From Polytrichum commune (Eukaryota > Streptophyta > Polytrichopsida > Polytrichales > Polytrichaceae), in the NCBI GenBank assembly GCA_950295325.1, contig OX485808.1:6884501-6948500 (forward strand): 64,000 nucleotides of DNA. Reading direction: 5' to 3'. Position 1 is the stretch's first letter; each line of letters opens with the position of its first letter. The position numbers and the translations under genes were made by a program. The notes beneath the pieces were generated by a model that saw nothing but the letters and a program-made list of their open reading frames with translations, was not told the DNA's origin and did not search any database. Of the stretch, positions 56,201 to 64,000 are shown piece by piece.

Positions 56201-57496
56201 AGTTTGAGGATACCACATGGATAAAGAGATGAGCTTTGCGATGGCGTAGTGTTTTGCCCTAGGTCCAACCAACCCATCTATATCATACATTAGGTCTCCC
56301 TAAGTGCTTTAGGATAGTGAGCCTTAAACCAACATCCTTGACCTTGATGCATACATGCTAATGCAAGGCCCGTTTGACATGCCACATGTAGAGGACAATT
56401 CAAGCTTCTGATGAAATATTTTTGCACATTAATATCAAGAACACATTTGAATGGGAGCAGTTTACATATTGCTCCTAATCACATATGCATATGTTAGTGT
56501 TTTATAGTCACTAGCCACATTGTCATTACTATTTCTAGTATTTGACAACCAATATTTCTAAGAACAAAAGATCAAGAAACCCTATGTAATAGAGATTGGC
56601 ATGAAGAAGAAGTATGTACTCATTTGATAGCATCAATATCCCCATGAGCACAATCCACAAAGTTACCGATGTTGTGAGTTGCCAATTTGGTTGCACCATC
56701 TAGAGCTTCTCGGTCAAAGCACAAAGTTAGAGGAGGAGGTCTTCTTGTTGAGATCAAAAGGTAATGTAGTAGGCCATTGGAATTTTGTTGTACCACTCAT
56801 CAAATACCATCAAGGTATATAGGGACACTAAAGGACACTGAAGAAAACAATGTTAATTATACAAACATTGGGGCAATGTTGTGTTCTTGTTGTGGTACGT
56901 GAAATAAAGGACAAAAAAGTTACATCACTAAGGCCAATTCCTACACCTTTTTGGGAGGTCGTAGGATGGACAACTATGTACTTCAAATTTACTATTAATT
57001 GTACAATTTTAAGGAATTTAAAACAAACTTCATTGATTACAAAAGACACACGAGTCAACACTCAACACTATTTGCTTTAGTGCTAGAGGGGCATGTGTAA
57101 TTGCTTTATTTTGCAAGGAAACCTTGAATATTATTGATCATGTATCTAAATCACATTAATTTGAATTTTTTCTTGAACTCCAATGCAATGGCCTCCTCAT
57201 GGGTTTGTTGATTTATGAACAAATTTGAGCATATTAACCCTTCTGATTTCAACCTACTATTGCATGGTCTTTGTGAAGATTTGTGCAAGTCATTAACAAA
57301 TGTAATTAGCCAATTTTCACTTGTTGGTCTATGACATTTGAACTATATATGTCCACTTATTACAAAGAACAAATGAATTTACTAATCGATGTAAAAACAA
57401 TGATCAAATATACATGACATGTGTTTCTATTGTATGAGCTCAAGGTTGTCGATGCCTGCTTTTCATGCATGCGTCTATCCAATTCATTAACGCAAT

Positions 57497-57534
<38 letters not shown>

Positions 57535-57565
57535 ACTTAATTCTAAATGAGGTCACATTTGAAAT
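50267..57565. other. 7.3 kb without a recognisable gene
   Basis: A Pro/Ser-rich plus-strand frame at 50372-50917 begins with short repeats of GTTCCCGGGCGTTCCC and looks like repetitive GC-rich DNA rather than a gene. A (CCCA)n run lies at 51516-51534. Around 53.7-55.1 kb composition is C-rich with no conserved motif. The frame at 55763-56224 has no recognised domain. Part of this stretch (from 50267) may be the rest of the Ty3 LTR split by the CACTA element. Confidence 0.35.
57499..57530. repeat. (AT)16 microsatellite
   Basis: Uninterrupted AT dinucleotide run of 32 bp, immediately before the solo LTR at 57566. Confidence 0.95.
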
Positions 57566-58374
57566 TGTTGGCGAAGGGGTTGTTTACATCATGGATGTGA
57601 ACCCTTTGAGTGGTCCACCACTCTGCGGGATCACTTTTAGTTAGAATGTTAGCATTAAAAGTTAGAATTGATAGGGAATTTAGGGAAAATTAGTTCATTT
57701 AGCATTTAGCCTAGAAGAAGGAAGGTCAAAAGGAAACTAAGTAGTGCTAGAAGATAGCAAAGTAGAAAAAATGTGCTAGCTAGTAAAAACAACTAGCTAA
57801 GCAAATATTAGTAGATGCTAGTTATTAAGCAAATATTAGTAGATGCTAGTTATTAAGCAAATGTTAGTAGATGCTAGCTAAGCAAGTGTTAGTTTATTAG
57901 TTAGTGTGAGGCACACAAGACTATTGGAGGTGTTTTAAGTAAGAAGATAAAATCGGCGTGAAGAATTTTGAAGACAAAAAAGAAAGAGAGCAAGGGGGAT
58001 ACTTGCCCACTTGCCCCCTTGCCAACTCGATGGCGGAAAAATTAGAAAGATTTCTAAAGGTTTTTTGTCGGAGCCACCTCGGCGAGAGGGTGGCAACCTC
58101 AACCGGGAAAACCCCCGAGCCAAAATTTCGGGAAAGGGTTTGAAAAATGGATCCGGTGGAGGAGGGGTCCAACCCTTTTGTGAGAGGGTTTAAAAACCCC
58201 TCCTTCCACCTTGTAGCTCTCTCTCTTTCTCTAGTTTTTGGGCGAAGCCCTGCTTCAATGTAGTTAGGAAAAAATCCTTTAGCATGTATTCTCAATGGTC
58301 TAAAAGAAAGGCTTGAGAACCTCCTCTACTCTCTCTCTCCTAGTTAGGTTGTGTGTTTATTAACACACCAACAA
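57566..58374. mobile_element. Solo LTR 3 (TGTTGG...CCAACA), different family
   Basis: 809 bp with TGTTGG and CCAACA as inverted termini and AAAT on both sides (57562-57565 and 58375-58378), a 4-bp target duplication. It includes a 28-bp tandem repeat (57798-57892) and a TTTAAAAACC TATA-like box near 58189, about 185 bp before the end. No PBS or coding region follows, so it is read as a solo LTR, possibly of a copia-type element. Confidence 0.7.
57798..57892. repeat. 28-bp tandem repeat, ~3.4 copies
   Basis: Unit TAAGCAAATATTAGTAGATG plus CTAGTTAT, repeated with small changes. It lies inside solo LTR 3. Confidence 0.88.
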
Positions 58375-58549
58375 AATTATTCCTTCTTTTGTAGAGGTAG
58401 GTTGGATGGTAGAATTTTGAGTAGAGGCATTATAGACCTCATCTGCCAATGCCCTGAAGGCTTAGTTCAAAAGCTAGAACAAGATACTTATCATTTTTCT
58501 CTTAGAGAGATTTCATATAGCTATCCATAGCCGTTTCCCATTTGTGATT

Positions 58550-59165
58550 TGGTTGAGATGACAATTAGTTATGGATTTTCAAAGATGGAGTAGAAAAAAC
58601 TGGGTGGTCTTGTGGGTAGCGGCTGCTGGATCAGACCTGCGAGCCCAATAGGAATTTTAATTCCAAGAAATTATATTTTTCCCAAGTAGAACTTTTGTGT
58701 AGCTTTCCAAAATGGCTTAGAACATTTGATTTGAGCATGATTTGAATCAGATATGAATTATGCAAGATGGGACACATAGTTTGAGAACTTTTGGTTGACT
58801 GCTGCATTACAGAGGACCTGCTGGGTTCACTTCGGCTTACCTTTCTAATCACATATTTTTATCAAATACATCTTTTTAATATCTCTCCAGGGTCATATAG
58901 AACGTTTGATTTGAATAAGATTTGAATTAGATATGAATTGTTGAAGGTGAGATACATAGTTTAAGCCTTCTTGATTGACTGCTGTGTTACAAGGAGTCTG
59001 CTGAATTTCTATTAGCTTAACATGCTGATGTCATAATTTTCCTAGTTAGAGCTTGTTCATAGCTTTCCAATGGTATAAGGAAAGCCTAGATCCAAGTAGT
59101 AAGGAATGTGCTATGAATTCTTGAAGTTAGAAGGTAGATAGGTGGGTTGGAAGGGTCGGTTGAAT
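58550..59165. repeat. Degenerate ~180-bp tandem repeat
   Basis: Blocks TTTGATTTGA, GATATGAATT and TTGACTGCTG recur at about 58728/58908, 58751/58931 and 58796/58976. A weaker third copy with TAGCTTTCCAA and TATGAATTCTTGAAG lies near 59050-59125. Non-coding. Confidence 0.7.
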
Positions 59166-61267
59166 CGACCTCACACTTCCAACCCTCATAACTTTTGCAA
59201 TTCTTATCCGATTAGAGTGATTTTTAGATCATTGGAAAGATAATTTGGTGCACTAAGTATAAATATTATGCTTAGGATTAAATTACAGGGCAGAATAACA
59301 CTTTATATTTTAATTGTTAACTAAGGTACGCTTACTACCAAACTAGTTACAAAGAAGGAGGCAAGGTCGACGCTCGGAAAGTGGAGCAAGGAAGGAGGTA
59401 GCGGCTCGGCCTACATCAAGCCCAAATCAACCGAGGAAAATTGAGGTAAATTAACTAACCTTAAGCCTTCCATTTAGGATTGGAGGGAGCACGGCTAACG
59501 TACGCATTTCTAAACCCACTCACCTATCTCGTAAGGTCAAGTGGCTTGATCACTTGACCGCCAAGGGAGTACCCAATTCCATTGTTTTCGGGGCCCTTGG
59601 TATGTTTTGTGGTAGTAGCTTCATTTATTAGCAAGTTTCGTGTGTGGTAAGTCGGATTAATCACCGACACGACCACTCTGAATGTTGTTGGTGGAAAGGT
59701 GGGGTTAATGACCCGCGAATCCACTATTATGTTGTTGGCCCCATAGATTGGGAGTAATGGCCCCAATTTATGAAGATTGCGCAACAGGTTGAACCTACAG
59801 GTCGTCCGTCACCTTGGTCCCATTGAGTTGCATTTCGTGGTCTATCCAGTGTAAACACATTTAACAATCAAAACATACAAAATAAATCGTAAACCCTTGT
59901 TGGCAAGAGACCCGAGGTAAGGGGTGATGCCTAATATGTTAATGTAGTAAGTTAGGACGTGCAAACAAAAGTAAGTAATTAAGAAGGAATTTGTGTGAAG
60001 GGTGGGACTTAGGCCAAGTTCCCCCGCTTAGAAAACTAAATAGAACTAAATAAAGAAATAGGAAGAATTGAATGGTCCATCAAATTGTCGTTATTCCGTT
60101 CGTTGAGTTAGGGTGGTATGAGTCACACCCGGTTGGGTGTATCAGAACCATCCCAATTCACAAATTAGGATTGCCTTGGTTTCAAGGCTGGTGCGTCTGC
60201 GCGTAGAATAGGTTGTAGGTTAAGGTTAGAACTAGATATGAAATTGGTTAGTGGAGTTTAAAGCCACACTAGTAAAAAACTAAGGCCTAACCTCCGGAGG
60301 TACTACGACGCATATTTAATCTCCCTTAAAAATCTAACTACTCACGTTATACACCTATCATCCGGGTTTGGCTTGGGCGCCTGCAAATGCAGGCCACCTT
60401 CACCGAGGGGCTTGTGTGATACTTTTAGGCTCCCTCGAAAGGGGGTGGCCCAAAAGTACCACAATGGACCATGAAATTGTCTCATGTCATAAGGCATTTA
60501 TTCATGGTCACACTTCATGATCACACTTTTATGGTCTGATTTCTTACAAAATGTATTTTAAAAGTCTTTGCGCCCTTGACTAGGTGTAAGCTAAAAGTGG
60601 ATCAAGAGAAGTGACCATGCACTAAAAAGTGGATGTGCTGATTTTTTAAAATATATGTCTAAAAAGCACAATTTTGGGATAATTCTTCATGTTTGACCTT
60701 ATCCCCTTCTTCTCCCTTCTTTCTTTGTAGCCACAAAAACATTTGGCATATATATATATATATATATATGATCCCCTACCATTTGCAACGAGAGGACTAC
60801 TTTTGCCTCTCCCACCGCAAAACCCGTTGGACCATGATAGTGGATAATGTAGGCTTGTAAAGAGGCCTTTTGGAGACCTCAAGCTCCACGGTCACTTTTA
60901 CATTTTTCTTTTTTGATGTGAACCAAAGTGGTCTTGGGACGAGTTCAACGGCCAATCACAAATTTTAGAGGAGCAAGGGGCGACTTCATGGTCTATGATA
61001 TAAACAACCCCTAAAATAACATTAGGTAACCTCTAACACCTTTGCCAATGTATGCCACCTTTTAGGTATGCATCATTTTCTCCTAGTAGGTTATTAAACA
61101 TGCAATCAAGAAAAAATGATTAGCGAATCCAAATGAAGGTTGTAATGGCATTTCCCTTGTGAGTTCCGGATTTCATATCTTTCTCATTGTCAAAGTGAAA
61201 ATTATCTTTCTTCTTAAATGACCATATAAGGTAGATGGATCTTATAACACTTTGGTAACAATCCTAC
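59166..61267. other. 2.1 kb without a recognisable gene
   Basis: Mixed-composition sequence with a (TA)n run at 60747-60769. It has the look of the non-coding interior of a decayed retrotransposon (purine-rich GAGGCAAGGTCGACGC stretch at 59355), but no coding motif or LTR boundary can be shown. Confidence 0.3.
60747..60769. repeat. (TA)n microsatellite
   Basis: About 23 bp of uninterrupted TA repeats. Confidence 0.92.
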
Positions 61268-61965
61268 CTATCCCCATTCAAGAGGTACAATACAAGGAGA
61301 CACTCTCAGCTCATATTTATTTATAATATTTTTAGAACCCCTCTTTAGATGACTACAACAAGGCGATAATGGATACACCTTCGGAACATCTAAAGTAAAA
61401 ATTACATCCGCAGCATATGCAGATGACTTAGCAGCTATTGCTAATAAACTAAAATCATTACAAGTACAACTAAACAAATTAGACAAACAAACTAGACAAA
61501 TTCTGCTAATGGGCAGGAATGGACCTCGGAATACCCAAATGCGCAGTGAATGGATGTCCTAATAAATCTAAAATGAACCCCATAACATTCAAAGCCTTAA
61601 TCCAATCTACTAATATAAACCATAAAAACCTACCAATTCCAGTTTTAAATCAACACAAATCATACACTTATCTTGGAATAAACCTCGCACCTTCACTTAA
61701 ATGGAAAACATAAATAAACACCACTACAACAAAAATCATCAAACAATGTCAAGCCCTCGTAGCATGCCCAGCCACCATGAAGCAAAAAATCAACATGGCA
61801 GACACAGTCATACGTGCTGGAATAGCCTAGAGCTTTTATGCAGTACCATACTCTATTCCAGCCATAAAAAAACTCGACAAAAAAATTATAGCACTCCACA
61901 AAACAATATGCGAATTACCGAAATGCACATCTAATATTGCTACACAACTTCCATATGATCGAGGA
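61268..61965 (+). mobile_element. LINE fragment: RT palm (YADD) and downstream region
   Basis: In shifting plus-strand frames: GDTLSAHIYL-like (about 61290), GFTFGTSKVKITSAAYADDLAAIANKL with the catalytic YADD (about 61370-61460), then MDLGIPKCAVNG, LNQHKSYTYLGINLAPSLKWKT and KIIKQCQALVACPATMKQKI. It has the same A/C-rich, G-poor codon usage as the LINE at 10.7-19.3 kb and begins downstream of where that one stops. It has at least two stops or frameshifts and no poly-A tail. Confidence 0.75.
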
Positions 61966-62208
61966 ATGCTATTCTGTGAGCGGTGAACGGTGAGCGATAA
62001 CTTCTACAGTTTTTAGAAATTTTATATTGAAAATAAAGCCCTATAATCAAGACTAGAGCAAAAATTTGAGAATTTTTGAGCTCTATGACCGCGGTTTTCA
62101 CTGAAAACTTGAAAGTTTTAGAACACAATTTTTATTAAAGGGGCCTATATCCATGACAATTCCTGGGAGCTCAAGATACTTTGTATGATCAAGAAGGTCA
62201 CCATTACT

Positions 62209-64000
62209 TCAATCACTGCTACATAGAGGGCTCGACACTGCTTCTAAATCAAAGTAGCGTAGAACTCGAGGGTCAACATGATTCTTAGGAGTGAAGAAGG
62301 ATGTCGAATTCCTAGAGCTACCATGGGCATACGCCAAGGCCATGGCTTCAGCATATACAGGTAAGCCACGAGGACTTGGGGGCGGCGACGGAAAGTACCA
62401 AGTTGAAGGTGGAGTTCGTAGCGGTCTCCCTGAATTTGTCAAACTGCCATGTTCAGAGCAAGATTTAGAGATGGACAAAGGATGGATTACAAGTAAGAGA
62501 TAAATAGAAAATAATATCAACCAACGAAGGGGTGGACTTACTTACATATATCGTGCAAAAGGGCATCTGGAATGGCCTCGTCATCATCACTCAGGTCGCC
62601 CGCAGTAGAGAAAGTCGAAGCATTTGGAGGTGGAACTGCCAGGGGTTCAAGGACTTCAGAAAAGAGCATAGAGTCGCTCTCTAAAGCCAGAATGTGGCGA
62701 TTACATGCACGGGCTGCGCGAATAGTAGCTCCAAGAGAAATGGGATAAATTAGGACATGAAACATGGTATGAAAATTAAAAGTAAAAAAGGAAAGAGAAG
62801 TGGGTATGAGGTACCTGTGGAAGCGGTTAGATCGGCGACAATACCATCTGGAGGAGATAATCCATGCACAAAGAGTTTCATGAGAACATCCGATTTCTCC
62901 TTCGGCCTCGCCATGGCGAACCATCGCTTTTACGAATTAGCTGGGTCTCGGATGTGACAGGATTGAAGAGGACATCATCACACGCTAAGTCCACCTGAGG
63001 GACTGAAGGGTCTGGAGTGATCGTGAGGATCTTTGGCTGCCTAGCCTCAGAAGTAGGGACAGATCTGACTATAAGAATAGCCTTGAACCTCAAAGTCTGC
63101 AAAGGTAAATCAAATAATCAGCTAAGTCTTAAGAAGAAAAATCGGAAGAGAAGAAAAAACTTAGTTAAAATAGTAGGAAAGAGAGAAGGACAAGAAACAA
63201 ACATTTTTGGCTGGCACGAGGAGATTGGCAAGGTGCAAATAATTGATGATGGTCCACTCGTCAAGAACCTTCATATTGTAATTCTTGAAAAATGATGAAA
63301 TCTCCTTGCGAACCATGGGACTGTCGGGGTAGAAAAGAATGAAGGCTCCATCGTCATGCAAGTAGGAATATGCAAATCCCATGGTCACTTTAAGAAAAAT
63401 ATCGGAGTATTCATTCCAAGGTGGGATATGAGACGGGGGATTAGAAACTCCAGGAATTCTCTGCCCGTCAGGGTACTCAGCAATAAGCAAGTCCACTGTA
63501 GGTTTCTGAATGAGTTTGCCATCAAAGTAGAAGTGGCGTCCAGTGCCAACCTAAACCGGAGAGGAATGTAAGTCCTGGGAGTTCCGAGCTAGAACTTGAC
63601 ATTGAAAAAATGCCACAAAAATCCAACTACCAACCTACAACATGACATTGAAAAAATGAAAGCAATACTGTAGTGAATTGGAAAATTAGGGGGAGACCTT
63701 GTTCAGAAAGTAAACAATGTCTTCGTAGTTGGTGTTGAACTTTCCAGTGATTGTCTTCTCCTCCACAATACGAACAAAATAATCATTCATAAGAAGTTGC
63801 TGAGAAGTATATGCGGTTGACAATGCAACAGCCTTCACCTTCATGGGATGACGCTTAGGGGGAGACAAGAACGTGGTGGCGGTACTGGAATCCGGGACAT
63901 CAACTTTCTGGCGCTTCGTAATTGGCTCTGCTAGAAGTACTGAAGGACTCGGAGGTGATGCAGGAAGTCTAGACGCACTTGAAGCAAGTGCAGCATCTGC
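62209..64000 (-). CDS. N4/N6 DNA methyltransferase-like protein (5' partial)
   Basis: Exons on the minus strand: 64000-63698 (open to the edge; RLPASPPSPSV, ITKRQKVDVPD), 63550-63203, 63096-62815, 62728-62546 and 62429-62209; phases agree (0, 0, 1, 1). Exon 2 has VDLLIAEYPDGQ, then WNEYSDIFLKVTMGFAY and DDGAFILFYPDSP, like motif IV and the following strand of amino-methyltransferases, but with EYPD for DPPY. Exons 3-4 give KSDVLMKLFVHGLSPPDGIV, ADLTAST and ATIRAARACNRHILALESD, like motifs X and I (FxGxG region). The motif IV before I order matches the beta class. A one-base frameshift lies at the A-run near 62930. With both key motifs altered, catalytic activity is doubtful. Confidence 0.6.

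Noticed and set aside
55763-56224. 153-residue plus-strand frame considered as a gene
   Set aside because: No recognisable domain or splice context; the minus strand also reads only as short fragments.

Overview
The window is nuclear DNA from a eukaryote, most likely a land plant or streptophyte alga with a large, transposon-filled genome. It has plant-type GT-AG introns, a SWIM zinc-finger MULE transposase, a Ty3-type LTR retrotransposon, a LINE, and a CACTA (En/Spm) element with Tnp2 and Transposase_24 genes. I cannot name the species. The YWWPT form of the integrase zinc-binding module and the lack of flowering-plant hallmarks hint at a non-flowering lineage, but this is inference.

Layout. 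(1) 2-3547 (+): MULE/SWIM transposase gene, cut by the window edge, with one clear intron and one frameshift. (2) 3784-9713 (-): a multi-exon gene with a ParB/sulfiredoxin-like DGNHR motif; phase-compatible splice sites join seven exons. Its first intron, and the gap before its possible last exon, are filled by a ~54-bp satellite studded with perfect hairpins. (3) ~10.7-19.3 kb (+): a LINE with a very long G-poor ORF1 and an ORF2 whose N-terminus is a tandemly duplicated domain. Each copy carries a 2A-like GDIQxNPGP motif. The LINE is cut off early in its reverse transcriptase. (4) 19.3-30.9 kb (-): a decayed Ty3-type element (extra ORF, gag, protease, RT, RNase H). Instead of an integrase core, its 3' end is an array of eight consecutive H2C2-type integrase zinc-binding modules of about 130-149 residues. 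A 975-bp solo LTR sits in module 8 with its target-site duplication.

(5) 30,929-49,257: one CACTA transposon of about 18.3 kb with CACTACAACAAAA termini and an AAA target duplication. It holds Tnp2 on the minus strand, a divergent plus-strand Transposase_24 gene whose last large exon runs into an FCP1/NIF-type HAD phosphatase domain with altered catalytic residues, clusters of ATTCACTAGTC-type repeats, a duplicated 141-bp block, and a nested solo LTR (36,271-37,266) of the same family as the one at 19.6 kb. It appears to have landed in the 5' LTR region of the Ty3 element. (6) 49,262-50,258: a ~1-kb non-autonomous element with 15-bp inverted repeats at the CACTA edge. (7) 50.3-61.2 kb: mostly unassignable intergenic sequence, with an 809-bp solo LTR at 57.6 kb and microsatellites. 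(8) 61.3-62.0 kb: a second LINE fragment (YADD motif). (9) 62,209-64,000 (-): multi-exon gene with an N4/N6 DNA methyltransferase-like fold, cut by the right edge.

Most open frames are transposon proteins at various stages of decay. The two host-like genes (ParB-like and methyltransferase-like) lie on the same strand at opposite ends of a nested transposon block. The least conventional structures are the H2C2 module array, the duplicated 2A-like LINE N-terminus, and the HAD domain fused to a CACTA accessory protein.
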